Below are positions 1 to 7,829 of a DNA stretch of 64,000 nucleotides, piece by piece (the first letter of the stretch is position 1; each line of letters opens with the position of its first letter). A program made the position numbers and the translations under genes. Where the stretch lies: NCBI GenBank assembly GCA_947166905.1, contig CAMVFZ010000006.1, forward strand, positions 1 through 64,000, written 5' to 3'. Source of the DNA: an uncultured Prevotellaceae bacterium (lineage in GTDB: Bacteria > Bacteroidota > Bacteroidia > Bacteroidales > UBA932). A model generated the notes under the pieces. It saw only the letters and a program-made list of their open reading frames with translations, searched no databases and was not told the DNA's origin.

Positions 1-61
1 TAAATAAATTTGACATTAAACATATTCTCCTGTCAACTTATTTCAGGACAAGTCATTCGGG

Positions 62-130
62 AACTTGTATCCAACGGGCCCCGTCCCCCTACCCTTGCGC
101 GGGGGTGCGCAAGCCCCCCGACCCCTGCAC
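62..130. repeat. Degenerate inverted copy of the 9911-10074 repeat element
   Basis: Positions 62-114 are the exact reverse complement of 9933-9986 (a GC-rich segment containing CCCGTCCCCCTACCC and GCGCGGGGGTGCGC). The outer end here, up to CACTCC near 125-132, is a decayed version of the terminal repeat of the element at 9911-10074. No coding function is evident. It shows that this short sequence occurs more than once in the genome. Confidence 0.75.
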
Positions 131-196
131 TCCAACCCACAAAACATAAATTTGATACTTTTTGTTACCTTGCTGCTTTTTGGCAGAGTGAACTCT

Positions 197-204
197 TATT
201 TTTG
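197..204 (+). promoter_or_regulatory. Bacteroidetes-type promoter (-7 element)
   Basis: TATTTTTG matches TAnnTTTG, with a TTTTTGG -33-like element at about 176-182. It lies 31 bp before the ATG at 236. The layout closely resembles the promoter at 2596-2603. Confidence 0.7.
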
Positions 205-235
205 CGGCAGAATTCAAATCAAAACAATCAACATT

Positions 236-775
236 ATGGAACAAGAACGAATCGAAGAAGGGCTGCAACATTGTCTTTTATTGGATGATTTTGATTTCTT
301 CAAGGTGATTGTTAATCACCTAAAAGAAGAGAAACCATGCTTGGCTGCATTGTATTTGGCGAGAGGATTTGGTCTTGACTGGGAAGAACGCTATAACAAG
401 TACTTCAAGTTGGCAGTTGAAGCTAATCCTGAATGGGCTACAGCCATAGACGAGGTGTATGGCCAACCATTGTTCAGGGAAATCTTTGCGGTAGGGGCTA
501 ATGACTGTCTTGATGCCTACCTGAATGCTGTGGGGAAAGAGAATAAGGACTTCCTTCAGTACCTATATCAATTTGCCGTTTCATGGAATGAGGATTTATT
601 TAATGGAACGGCATTGCTCCCGGAAAAGTATCCTTTCGAAATCTTCAAAGGTGAGCAGCGGACAATATTGATTGGCTCTAACGAGGATTTTGAGTGGATA
701 AATGACCTCGTCCGCCGCCATGATTTATTGGCCCGCCAGAGGATGATGCTCTTTAAACTTGATTCTCTCCTTTAG
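236..775 (+). CDS. Hypothetical protein, 179 aa
   Basis: I do not recognise this protein. The frame is open further upstream, but the ATG at 236 (protein starting MEQERIEEGLQ) sits downstream of a good TAnnTTTG promoter and is the sensible start. The product is acidic, with no signal peptide or membrane segment, and looks like a soluble, largely helical cytoplasmic protein. It lies at the edge of an accessory region next to a WYL regulator gene, so it may be mobile cargo. No function is assigned. Confidence 0.6.
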   Translation: MEQERIEEGLQHCLLLDDFDFFKVIVNHLKEEKPCLAALYLARGFGLDWEERYNKYFKLAVEANPEWATAIDEVYGQPLFREIFAVGANDCLDAYLNAVGKENKDFLQYLYQFAVSWNEDLFNGTALLPEKYPFEIFKGEQRTILIGSNEDFEWINDLVRRHDLLARQRMMLFKLDSLL

Positions 776-795
776 GCCGTTCGCCTGAAAAATCG

Positions 796-803
796 TATAT
801 TTG
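796..803 (+). promoter_or_regulatory. Promoter of the WYL regulator gene
   Basis: TATATTTG matches the Bacteroidetes -7 consensus TAnnTTTG, 33 bp before the ATG at 836. Confidence 0.6.
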
Positions 804-835
804 TGAGTATAATCCCATAATGACAGCACTTTCGT

Positions 836-1741
836 ATGGCAAAGAGTTACTTCAACCGCTATGTCTGGCTGATTGATGTCATCAGCCGGTATGGCCATAT
901 CACCAAGCGGGACATCGACGTCTTGTGGTCCCGCTCGTCGCTGAACGAGGGTCACGAGACTGCGATTCCGGAGCGGACCTTCCACAATCACCGCGAGGCC
1001 ATACTGGACATCTTCGGCATTGAAATCAGTTTCGACCGGGGCCGTGGGTATTATATCGTCAACAGGGACGACCTTGACGGCGAGGGCATCCGCAGCTGGC
1101 TTCTGGAGTCCATGTCGCTCAGCAACCTCCTCCGGGAGAGTGCCGATATGCGCAGCAGGATTCTCTTCGAGAAAGTGCCTTCCTCTTCCAAATGGCTATC
1201 GGTAATCGTCAACGCCATGCGTGACAGCAAGGCCCTGGAGATGACATACCAGAGCTTCAAACGGACGGAGCCCACCACCTTCGAAACGCACCCGTACTGT
1301 CTCAAGGTCTTCCGCCAGCGCTGGTACATGCTGGCCAGGACCATCGGCAAAGAGGAACTCCGCATCTACTCCCTAGACCGCATCATCAACATCAAGGTCC
1401 TGGACAAGCCGCTGGAAGTGCCTTCTGACTTTGACGCAGCTGAATTCTTCTCAGATTACTTCGGCATCATCATCGGCCACAACGTCCAGCCCAGCACGCT
1501 GGTCCTCAAGGCCACGGCAGAGCAGGCCAAATATCTGGAATCCCTGCCGCTGCATCCCAGTCAGGAGGCCATCGAAGTTACACCGGATTACTCCGTCTTC
1601 CGCTACCGCCTGGTCCCCACCTTCGACCTCAAGCAAGAAATCCTCAGCCGCGGCTCCACCTTGGAAGTCCTCTCTCCGGAGTGGTTCAGGAAGGAAATCG
1701 TAGACGAACTACATAAAACACTAGGACGGTATGGACAATAA
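836..1741 (+). CDS. WYL-domain transcriptional regulator
   Basis: The 301-aa protein has an N-terminal winged-helix region (about residues 1-75), a WYL domain (about 120-215, with the motif RQRWYMLAR) and a C-terminal WCX-like extension. WYL proteins bind DNA and often sense nucleic-acid ligands; several control phage-defence or DNA-damage genes. Its last 11 bp overlap the start of the next gene, which implies translational coupling. Its GC-rich codon use contrasts sharply with the AT-rich gene it overlaps, so the two probably have different histories. The family call is firm; the regulon is unknown. Confidence 0.88.
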   Translation: MAKSYFNRYVWLIDVISRYGHITKRDIDVLWSRSSLNEGHETAIPERTFHNHREAILDIFGIEISFDRGRGYYIVNRDDLDGEGIRSWLLESMSLSNLLRESADMRSRILFEKVPSSSKWLSVIVNAMRDSKALEMTYQSFKRTEPTTFETHPYCLKVFRQRWYMLARTIGKEELRIYSLDRIINIKVLDKPLEVPSDFDAAEFFSDYFGIIIGHNVQPSTLVLKATAEQAKYLESLPLHPSQEAIEVTPDYSVFRYRLVPTFDLKQEILSRGSTLEVLSPEWFRKEIVDELHKTLGRYGQ

Positions 1742-2516
1742 GACAATGAATAGTCGCATTATTGATTGCACCAAGGATTATGAAAACGCGTTTGATATAC
1801 TCAAAAGGGGTTATAGAACTTGCGATAATGCTGAAGCCGAAAAATATCCTTTCTTAGTGATTGGTATTAATCCCTCATTTCCTCCCAAAAGCAACATGTA
1901 TCCAGGACGAGTTGAGCCTTTTACGTTCTATCAGGCAATAGTAGACTCTAAGACTATTCCTAAGAAGAAGTATGATTATTGGAAAGAAAGAGGAGAATGG
2001 TTTGGAGACTTATGCAAGAAGATGGCATATCTGGATTTGTTTCCTGTCCAGGAGTCAGATCAGAGTCTCTTTGAGAAGACATTTTTTAATTTAGCATCAC
2101 TTAGAAGAGACCTACTGGAAATCACTCAGGACGCAATTGAGGAGATGAAACCCAGATTAATTGTACATGCAAACAGGCAATCTTTTTACTACTGGGGACT
2201 ATTTCCGAAAACTCCCTGGATGGGATATGATTTAAAGCGGGTAACACTTGAGGAGTATCCAGATTTGCCCCCGTGTTGTAAGGAACACAACCGATTGAAT
2301 CGATATCCTATTTATGTTATCAATGGATTTATCTCTACGAAAGAAAGAATTAATCAGAATCAATACCCTATAAATACAAACTTGAAGGGTACTTTTATTA
2401 TCCACTATGTAATGAGGTATAGAAACGAAAAATACAAAAAGTATCTCTATGAGGAGGAGGACTGGAAACGTATTTGGGAATGGGTAAAAAAACATACTTC
2501 CTCTCCTCGAATATAG
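1731..2516 (+). CDS. Hypothetical protein coupled to WYL regulator, possibly uracil-DNA-glycosylase-like fold
   Basis: 261 aa, AT-rich, no signal peptide. An early strand-loop FLVIGINPSFPP (about residues 42-53) resembles the G-x-NP motif of the uracil-DNA glycosylase superfamily, and a later segment PRLIVHANRQSFYYWG resembles its central strand. The resemblance is weak and I infer no activity from it. It starts inside the WYL gene, so the two are co-transcribed. A WYL regulator plus a possible nucleic-acid-binding effector would fit a small defence module, but that is speculation. Confidence 0.6.
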   Translation: MDNKTMNSRIIDCTKDYENAFDILKRGYRTCDNAEAEKYPFLVIGINPSFPPKSNMYPGRVEPFTFYQAIVDSKTIPKKKYDYWKERGEWFGDLCKKMAYLDLFPVQESDQSLFEKTFFNLASLRRDLLEITQDAIEEMKPRLIVHANRQSFYYWGLFPKTPWMGYDLKRVTLEEYPDLPPCCKEHNRLNRYPIYVINGFISTKERINQNQYPINTNLKGTFIIHYVMRYRNEKYKKYLYEEEDWKRIWEWVKKHTSSPRI

Positions 2517-2595
2517 GCTTTGACTTTATTGATAATCTTAACGAAAACTTTCTGCAGATTCTTTCAGTCTGCTACCTTTTGGCAAGGTGGCAGAT

Positions 2596-2603
2596 TATTT
2601 TTG
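2596..2603 (+). promoter_or_regulatory. Promoter of hypothetical gene 2630
   Basis: TATTTTTG is the -7 element and CTTTTGGC at 2575-2582 is a -33-like element. Both are arranged as in the promoter at 197-204. Confidence 0.65.
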
Positions 2604-2629
2604 TAACGTAACCCCAAAAATGTATTGAT

Positions 2630-3046
2630 ATGTACAAACCCCTTCGATTCCGCGACTGGTTCAGCAGAACGTCCCTGTCTGCTTACAAGACATTGTTTTT
2701 CTGCGCCACAAATGATTTTATCATACCGCACGATGTGGCTGGTGCTATCCTCTACGGGGAGGCGCTGGCTGGGGCAGAAGATATTACTTTTGATGCCAGT
2801 TTCTTGAAAAATGTCACACCGTCCTTAGTTACTTTTATTCCGGATGCCCAGTCGCAACTCAAGGCTATCGAGAGCATGGGATATCAGGACATCGTAGATG
2901 AATTCAATCTTCACAACAAGGAAATCTTTGATTTCGTCAATGAACGCCTCACCACCAATCCTTATAACGCAGACGAAGTCGTCAAAAAGATTGAGTCCCT
3001 AGTCCGGCCTGAGTATATGGCCATAATCAAACAACATCAAAAGTAA
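2630..3046 (+). CDS. Hypothetical protein, 138 aa, ends at an in-frame TAA with an open frame beyond
   Basis: I do not recognise this protein. It begins MYKPLRFRDWF and has no signal peptide or membrane helix. It terminates at TAA 3044-3046, but the same frame then stays open for another 52 codons to a TAG at 3205 with protein-like content. The gene may therefore be a nonsense-truncated version of a protein of about 191 aa. It has its own promoter and lies in the accessory strip before the RHS island. Confidence 0.55.
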   Translation: MYKPLRFRDWFSRTSLSAYKTLFFCATNDFIIPHDVAGAILYGEALAGAEDITFDASFLKNVTPSLVTFIPDAQSQLKAIESMGYQDIVDEFNLHNKEIFDFVNERLTTNPYNADEVVKKIESLVRPEYMAIIKQHQK

Positions 3047-3205
3047 GACGTAAGCATAAACCACAATGAGTATAATACTAAAACGCCAAGTAGAGCAAGC
3101 TTGCACCAACTATTTAATTCCGGCATTATAGGGCCACTGACCGAGGACGGAACTGCAAATGTAATCATCTCCAGCTATGAAGAATTGGAATCCTTGATTA
3201 AATAG
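3047..3205 (+). pseudogene. In-frame continuation of gene 2630 after a stop codon
   Basis: The frame of the 2630 gene continues without interruption after its TAA and ends with GIIGPLTEDGTANVIISSYE, then ELESLIK and a stop. There is no in-frame ATG. The parsimonious reading is that this is the severed C-terminus of the same ancestral protein. A chance open frame of 52 codons cannot be excluded. Confidence 0.4.
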
Positions 3206-3264
3206 TATTACTACGATATGAATTCAGAAAAAGTGCACAATCAAGTTTTGTAGTCCGGAGTGTA

Positions 3265-3394
3265 GGACTACAAATATCTCCTAGATTAACCGCCGATTAC
3301 GGTCATTTCGCAGGAACGGCAGTCAAAACGCAGTTCCAGGGGGGCACCGTTTCCGGTAAGATAAAGGCTGTCCGGACGGTTCTTTGCGGACTGT
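3265..3394. repeat. Left 130-bp direct repeat: duplicated 3' end of U32 peptidase gene (att-like)
   Basis: This matches 10072-10201 at a constant offset of 6807 bp, with one mismatch seen (near 3364). The right copy is the genuine end of the U32 peptidase gene (stop at 10093); the left copy encodes only its last ~36 codons and is a fragment. Direct repeats of a host gene's 3' end bounding an accessory region are the usual footprint of site-specific integration or of a tandem duplication. Confidence 0.85.
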
Positions 3395-3398
3395 GACA

Positions 3399-3482
3399 GT
3401 ACCCTTGGTTAAATCAAGTAGGGTACCCTCAAAATCGGCCCAAAATGACGGTACCCTCAACGAATAAAGATAGGGTACCATC
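3399..3482. repeat. Four GGTACCCT-like repeats next to the left boundary
   Basis: AGTACCCTT (near 3399), GGGTACCCTC (3421-3430), CGGTACCCTC (near 3449-3458) and GGGTACCATC (near 3473-3482) lie just inside the left 130-bp repeat. Short tandem motifs inside an attachment core resemble arm-type integrase sites, and the arrangement parallels the GACCAAA repeats at the tRNA-Leu locus. The rest of 3047-3556 holds no other gene that I can support. Confidence 0.5.
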
Positions 3483-3524
3483 ACTTGATGTGTGGAAACG
3501 TATCGAATATTTAGGATAGAAAAA

Positions 3525-3547
3525 GCCTGGAGCGGTGAGCTCCGGGC
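3525..3547 (-). terminator. Inter-cassette hairpin after immunity gene D
   Basis: A 9-bp stem (GCCCGGAGC type, here with a CCTGG variant) closes a short GGTGA loop and is followed on the minus strand by a T-run. It is the terminal copy of the hairpin found at the 3' end of every RHS tip/immunity unit. Confidence 0.75.
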
Positions 3548-3556
3548 AGGAAAAAG

Positions 3557-4108
3557 TTAGTGAAACTGTTGAGTCAAAAGAGCTCGTTCGTAACCAATAT
3601 TAAAGGCTTCAGGATATTTGTATAGATCATTTCCACTACAAAGAATATGAGAGTGCAGTATTTGTTGTAATTGATCCTTTAATGGAGGTGCCCACAATTC
3701 AAAATCTATACTTGAAAATACAAATGTCCAAAAGTTGATATTTTCATTGACACTCCGTTCGTTCAACCTAAGAATAATATCACTGGAATTCGCTTTTAAC
3801 ACTTCAACTACAAAACTTTGAAAGAAGTTTAGATTATCAACAGGATAAATTGGATGGGTATACAAAGTATCGGCGATTGTACAAATCTCAACTATAATAT
3901 CAAGTCGTTCCTCTTGTGTCATTGCAGTATGAGTTAAACACCAAACGGCATCAACATCTTCCAATTTGCCATTATAGCCAAACGTGTTTTCAAATGATTC
4001 CAATGATTTAGGGAATTCACTAGCCGAATGAAATGCATAATGCACGTTTTGTGAAAAAATCACAAAGGGGAATAGCAAAAACTGAACGAATATAAAAAGT
4101 GATTTCAT
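3557..4108 (-). CDS. Putative exported immunity protein for RHS tip D
   Basis: 183 aa with an N-terminal signal peptide (MKSLFIFVQFLLFPFVIFSQ), so probably periplasmic. It overlaps the preceding toxin-tip stop by 4 bp (ATGA), the spacing typical of toxin-immunity pairs. The family is not recognised; the immunity role is inferred only from position and coupling. Export fits the predicted cell-wall target of tip D. It is the last gene of the array and is followed by the array hairpin. Confidence 0.6.
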   Translation of the reverse strand: MKSLFIFVQFLLFPFVIFSQNVHYAFHSASEFPKSLESFENTFGYNGKLEDVDAVWCLTHTAMTQEERLDIIVEICTIADTLYTHPIYPVDNLNFFQSFVVEVLKANSSDIILRLNERSVNENINFWTFVFSSIDFELWAPPLKDQLQQILHSHILCSGNDLYKYPEAFNIGYERALLTQQFH

Positions 4109-4890
4109 CGTATAATAAGTTTTACATTACTCTTACCATTAAAAAACTGCCTATAATTCTCCATCGCATTAGCACTTTGAGATACACCAGAACTATTCCT
4201 GCTCATACCAAACAAAACACATCCTTTAGTATTACTAGTCGTATTGCCTATATGGCCTAAAATACCTCTGCTTTTGGGAACTATCTCGTTATATATTCTA
4301 AATGCGAAACCGCCAGCATAGTCGCCTTCTGCCCGAGGCTCTGTATCATAATACCCGGTAGGAATTGGTTTGTTTTTATTAGATTCCGTTGTTGGTTCAC
4401 CAGAAGGTTCTAATGTGTATCCTCCAAAGCCATTTTCACCTATAGCCTGGAACTTTCCTTTTGTTATTGAATCATCATTATCACGTGAAATAATAATGAG
4501 CCCATCAACTTCTTTGGCATTTTCATTCAGAACCATATAATTGATTTCGAAACTAACGAACCTTTGATCAAGTGTATTGTATTCTGCTATAGTTTGATTA
4601 TCAATTAAATAAATTCTATTATCTACAAGGCCGTCGGAAGCAATATACTCTCCACCATAACTATAACAGTCTCCTGCATTTTCCCCTTCCGGATCCACAA
4701 GATTCACCGGATTGCCGGCGCAGTAGGCATAAGGGCTGATGCTGTAGTACTTCTCTGCCAGAGGGTCCGGAGATGTGAAGGCACCCGTATTGGACTGGAA
4801 TCTGGCGCCGGAGTCGTACAGGTTCACTCCAAATCTCTGCTGCAACTCCTTCCCTCCGTAAAGGTAGTCATTAGTTTCGACATTAGACAC
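4105..4890 (-). CDS. Orphan RHS tip D, DUF5675-like C-terminal domain
   Basis: The reading frame begins with the last ~60 residues of an RHS core (from NVETNDYLYGG through LVDPEG) and then diverges into a tip of about 190 aa. The tip contains IPTGYYD, RGILGHIGN and a GCVLFG motif, resembling DUF5675-type proteins with an L,D-transpeptidase-like Cys/His arrangement; a peptidoglycan target is plausible. The only early in-frame start is a GTG at 4890, directly after the hairpin at 4922-4944. It is probably a silent or poorly expressed displaced tip that could replace the active tip by recombination through the shared core. Confidence 0.7.
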   Translation of the reverse strand: MSNVETNDYLYGGKELQQRFGVNLYDSGARFQSNTGAFTSPDPLAEKYYSISPYAYCAGNPVNLVDPEGENAGDCYSYGGEYIASDGLVDNRIYLIDNQTIAEYNTLDQRFVSFEINYMVLNENAKEVDGLIIISRDNDDSITKGKFQAIGENGFGGYTLEPSGEPTTESNKNKPIPTGYYDTEPRAEGDYAGGFAFRIYNEIVPKSRGILGHIGNTTSNTKGCVLFGMSRNSSGVSQSANAMENYRQFFNGKSNVKLIIR

Positions 4891-4911
4891 GTTCCCGCCT
4901 AAATGTTCACC
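4684..4911 (-). repeat. RHS core segment, copy D
   Basis: One of four near-identical copies of ~227 bp encoding the RHS hallmark (YGEHL to LVDPEG); the others are at 6119-6345, 7537-7763 and 8951-9180. Only the final codons and a few third positions differ. These are natural substrates for homologous exchange of toxin tips. Confidence 0.9.
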
Positions 4912-4915
4912 AATA

Positions 4916-4944
4916 TAAAAAGCCCGGAGCTCACCGCTCCGGGC
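4916..4944 (-). terminator. Inter-cassette hairpin after immunity gene C, in inverted orientation
   Basis: GCCCGGAGC-TCACC-GCTCCGGGC on the + strand with a T-run on the minus strand. The other three copies read GGTGA in the loop on the + strand, so this copy is flipped relative to them. Confidence 0.8.
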
Positions 4945-4951
4945 AGAGAAA

Positions 4952-5542
4952 CTAGAACAGACTAAGAGTATCTAAGACTTTCCACTTTTTTATGGAAGAA
5001 TCAATAAACGGACTATTGGAGGAATATCCATCAAAGTTCCCTTTATTATAAAGAAACCAAATTGGGTCTTTCCGCCTAAGTAAGTTAGCAACAATATTAT
5101 GTATACTGAAAACTATTTCCTCATTAATCACTAACTTAGCCTCAGAACAACAGTTACTGCAGATTATTGCAGATCCTTTTTTAAAATCAAACCCTAGCGT
5201 GTCTATAATTCCATTTTTATAAATAATTAGCGAATAAGATACGTCCGGATAAAACAATATCGTTTCATCTGAGATGGCAGTTAACTTGTTATCAGACAAG
5301 AGGTCCTTGTAATGAGTATATAACAAAGAAACAGTATCCTTGTTATAAAGAACAGTTCTAGCTGGCGATGCTGAAAGGAAGTCCCATATATCAGTGGATT
5401 CTCCTAATCTTATCTCATGAGCATTAAGCATCGCGTAATCAAGCCTTATTGAATCAGCACTTATATCATCTAAAACCATGGAACCATGATTATATGCACA
5501 TGAAGTGATTATAAACAAGAGAAAAACAACTATATACCTCAT
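4952..5542 (-). CDS. Putative lipoprotein immunity protein for RHS tip C
   Basis: About 196 aa. The frame is open further upstream, but the ATG at 5542 gives a clean lipoprotein signal (MRYIVVFLLFIITSC) and lies 4 bp after the stop of tip C. The product should be lipid-anchored. The family is not recognised; the immunity function is inferred from tight linkage behind a toxin tip and from the pattern being repeated four times in the array. Confidence 0.6.
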   Translation of the reverse strand: MRYIVVFLLFIITSCAYNHGSMVLDDISADSIRLDYAMLNAHEIRLGESTDIWDFLSASPARTVLYNKDTVSLLYTHYKDLLSDNKLTAISDETILFYPDVSYSLIIYKNGIIDTLGFDFKKGSAIICSNCCSEAKLVINEEIVFSIHNIVANLLRRKDPIWFLYNKGNFDGYSSNSPFIDSSIKKWKVLDTLSLF

Positions 5543-5546
5543 TGCA

Positions 5547-6347
5547 TTATTGTTTAATCGTAACAGTCGAATTATGTGCCTTGACAAAACTAACGATTTC
5601 ATCAATCGACATTCCTTTCATGTCTGGAATTTTTGGTTTGTCACTAGCACGTTTGTAGTGGTTTGTATGCTTATTTCGTGTGACTTGATTATTAGAGATT
5701 TCGCCATGCTGTTTTGCTGCATATTGTTCTGTTGTTGTTATTACACGACGCTCCTCTTTAGTGTCATATTGCTCGTCTTTTTCCAATAAGTATTGTTTAT
5801 ACTCTTCTTCTCTGTTAATTTGTTTTTCTTCCTCATGTTTGATAGCATGTCCTAATTCATGTGCTAGAGAAGTTACTGGTGAACGATATATTTTTGTTTC
5901 GTTATCGTAACCTATTTTATATGGATTCCAATATAATGTCATAGTGTTAGGATCATATACTGTTGATCCTGATGTTTCTGAAATATAATAAACGTTATCC
6001 GAAGCCTCTAATTTTGCTAAATTATATGAGGTGTGATGGTTATTCATAAAACCAACTGCCTCTGAGAATCTTTGTTTAAAGGTATCCGAACAACCATCGT
6101 TAAATAACACTTTATTCCCTTCCGGATCCACAAGGTTCACCGGGTTGCCGGCGCAGTAGGCATAAGGGCTGATGCTGTAGTACTTCTCTGCCAGAGGGTC
6201 CGGAGATGTGAAGGCACCCGTATTGGACTGGAATCTGGCGCCGGAGTCGTACAGGTTCACTCCAAATCTCTGCTGCAACTCCTTCCCTCCGTAAAGATAG
6301 TCATTAGTTTCGACATTAGACACATTTCCGACCAAATGTTCACCATA
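5547..6347 (-). CDS. Orphan RHS tip C, zincin-type metallopeptidase toxin
   Basis: Starts with the shared RHS core segment, then a unique tip with TSLAHELGHAIKHEEEK. HELGH is an HExxH zinc motif, so the tip is probably a metallopeptidase toxin. No dedicated ATG is visible: the frame runs through the upstream hairpin into the previous immunity gene, and a GTG at 6323 is the first plausible internal start. This fits a silent tip donor. The start coordinate given is the first conserved core residue (Tyr of YGEHL), not a proven start codon. Confidence 0.7.
   Translation of the reverse strand, partial: YGEHLVGNVSNVETNDYLYGGKELQQRFGVNLYDSGARFQSNTGAFTSPDPLAEKYYSISPYAYCAGNPVNLVDPEGNKVLFNDGCSDTFKQRFSEAVGFMNNHHTSYNLAKLEASDNVYYISETSGSTVYDPNTMTLYWNPYKIGYDNETKIYRSPVTSLAHELGHAIKHEEEKQINREEEYKQYLLEKDEQYDTKEERRVITTTEQYAAKQHGEISNNQVTRNKHTNHYKRASDKPKIPDMKGMSIDEIVSFVKAHNSTVTIKQ
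6119..6345 (-). repeat. RHS core segment, copy C
   Basis: Near-identical copy of the ~227-bp RHS core found also at 4684, 7537 and 8951. It joins the upstream hairpin to the tip C coding sequence. Confidence 0.9.
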
Positions 6348-6353
6348 AAAAAA

Positions 6354-6376
6354 GCCCGGAGCGGTGAGCTCCGGGC
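6354..6376 (-). terminator. Inter-cassette hairpin after immunity gene B
   Basis: GCCCGGAGC-GGTGA-GCTCCGGGC with a T-run on the minus strand, just after the stop of immunity gene B (6391) and directly before the core of tip C. Confidence 0.8.
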
Positions 6377-6390
6377 CAAAAAGGTGATAA

Positions 6391-6951
6391 TCACTCTGTC
6401 CATCTTTTATATGATAATCCTGTACAATCATAATCGACCGAATAGTAGTTATCATACATTACCTTATTAATTGTAATCATCGAAGACTCGGAAAGTTCGT
6501 CCTTTTCCAGCTTTAACTTACAGTAACTATTTTTCTGTTCAATATATTTATTGAAAAAGATTTCAAAGGATTCTGACGCTTCATACATTATGGCTTTGTC
6601 AATCTTGAAGGGGTATGATGCTCGTTCTCTCCAGTACTTAAAACCGTTAGGATTCTTTAGGAATGCAATTAAAAAATGTTTGTATGAATCGTATTCGCCT
6701 CTGTAATGCTCCAAATAAACGAACTCCCTAAGGAAATCATTATTAATCATTACTATACTATCAGGTTTAATTTGGAGAACATGCTCACCATAATCTCCGA
6801 GAGGAACCTTGTCTCCTTCCAAATCACCAAGCTCCATACAGAATGAATAGTGCGTTGCATAATCAATATAGTATTCATCCGTATGCTGATTGTTTGAACT
6901 TGAGCAGCAAGCAACTATAAGGGCCAGAACTATTAGCTTTATTTTTTTCAT
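6391..6951 (-). CDS. Putative lipoprotein immunity protein for RHS tip B
   Basis: 186 aa beginning MKKIKLIVLALIVACCSSSN, a lipoprotein signal with Cys at residue 15 or 16. It starts 4 bp after the tip B stop. The family is not recognised. As with the other three putative immunity proteins of this island, the export signal implies protection in the periplasm or at the envelope. Confidence 0.6.
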   Translation of the reverse strand: MKKIKLIVLALIVACCSSSNNQHTDEYYIDYATHYSFCMELGDLEGDKVPLGDYGEHVLQIKPDSIVMINNDFLREFVYLEHYRGEYDSYKHFLIAFLKNPNGFKYWRERASYPFKIDKAIMYEASESFEIFFNKYIEQKNSYCKLKLEKDELSESSMITINKVMYDNYYSVDYDCTGLSYKRWTE

Positions 6952-6955
6952 ACAA

Positions 6956-7765
6956 TTATTTTAGTAAACTACTCTTTATTCTTGTGTTGCCATAATATGT
7001 GCGTTTTGGCAAACCTTGCCTTTTTCTATATATATTTTCAAAATTCACGGCTCTAATTTCAGCAGGATCCGATGCGGCCGGAGAGTATTTATGTTCATAT
7101 TCTCCTTTCATGTTACCCGTATCTAAATCATACGCATGGTATAACTCATGAACAATACTGGTTTCTGCTGTTAGTTCTACTCCGCCGTCTTTTTCATTAT
7201 TATCCATATCATACAATATGTATGAACCTGTGGGCTTCCCGGAATTAGCCAAAGACTTGCCATAATCCCCCTCAGGCATTGTTTTTCGCGCATCTTTTAA
7301 ACTGTAAAAACGGTGCTTGTTCTCACTCGTTTCAAGTTTATTTAATACTTGCTGCGATTCTTTGTCCTCTGAGTTTTTTAAATCATTAAGAACACCAAGG
7401 ATTCTATTTGCAAATGAGTTTTCCCCTTTATATTCATCACCGCCTTTTGTATATAGTTTACCATCTTTATATTGAACGGATTCCTTAACTATTCCTTTCT
7501 CTTTGTCATAATCTATGATAATCCATATTTCGCGACCTTCCGAATCCACAAGGTTCACCGGGTTACCGGCGCAGTAAGCATAAGGGCTGATGCTGTAGTA
7601 CTTCTCTGCCAGAGGGTCCGGAGATGTGAAGGCACCCGTATTGGACTGGAATCTGGCGCCGGAGTCGTACAGGTTCACTCCAAATCTCTGCTGCAACTCC
7701 TTCCCTCCGTAAAGATAGTCATTAGTTTCGACATTAGTTCCATTTCCGACCAAATGTTCACCATA
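6956..7765 (-). CDS. Orphan RHS tip B, zincin-type metallopeptidase toxin
   Basis: Shared RHS core followed by a unique tip with ETSIVHELYHAYDLDTGN; HELYH is an HExxH zinc-binding motif and a downstream PAEIRAVNFEN offers an acidic third-ligand candidate, as in M91/NleD-like effector peptidases. The frame runs upstream through the hairpin into immunity gene A, and the only upstream ATG is at 7891 inside that gene, so no dedicated start is seen. The core has one substitution (LVDSEG instead of LVDPEG). The coordinate given begins at the conserved YGEHL. Confidence 0.7.
   Translation of the reverse strand, partial: YGEHLVGNGTNVETNDYLYGGKELQQRFGVNLYDSGARFQSNTGAFTSPDPLAEKYYSISPYAYCAGNPVNLVDSEGREIWIIIDYDKEKGIVKESVQYKDGKLYTKGGDEYKGENSFANRILGVLNDLKNSEDKESQQVLNKLETSENKHRFYSLKDARKTMPEGDYGKSLANSGKPTGSYILYDMDNNEKDGGVELTAETSIVHELYHAYDLDTGNMKGEYEHKYSPAASDPAEIRAVNFENIYRKRQGLPKRTYYGNTRIKSSLLK
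7537..7763 (-). repeat. RHS core segment, copy B
   Basis: Near-identical ~227-bp RHS core copy. It carries the P-to-S change in the terminal DPEG motif. Confidence 0.9.
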
Positions 7766-7771
7766 GAAAAA

Positions 7772-7794
7772 GCCCGGAGCGGTGAGCTCCGGGC
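7772..7794 (-). terminator. Inter-cassette hairpin after immunity gene A
   Basis: GCCCGGAGC-GGTGA-GCTCCGGGC followed by a T-run on the minus strand. It ends the unit formed by the main RHS gene and its immunity gene. Confidence 0.8.
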
Positions 7795-7829
7795 AAAATC
7801 TTAAGTTAAACCCGTCCAGCTGTCGTGGG

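Noticed and set aside
3044..3046. Stop-codon recoding in gene 2630
   Set aside because: The stop is TAA, not used for selenocysteine or pyrrolysine, and no recoding structure is apparent; a nonsense mutation is simpler.
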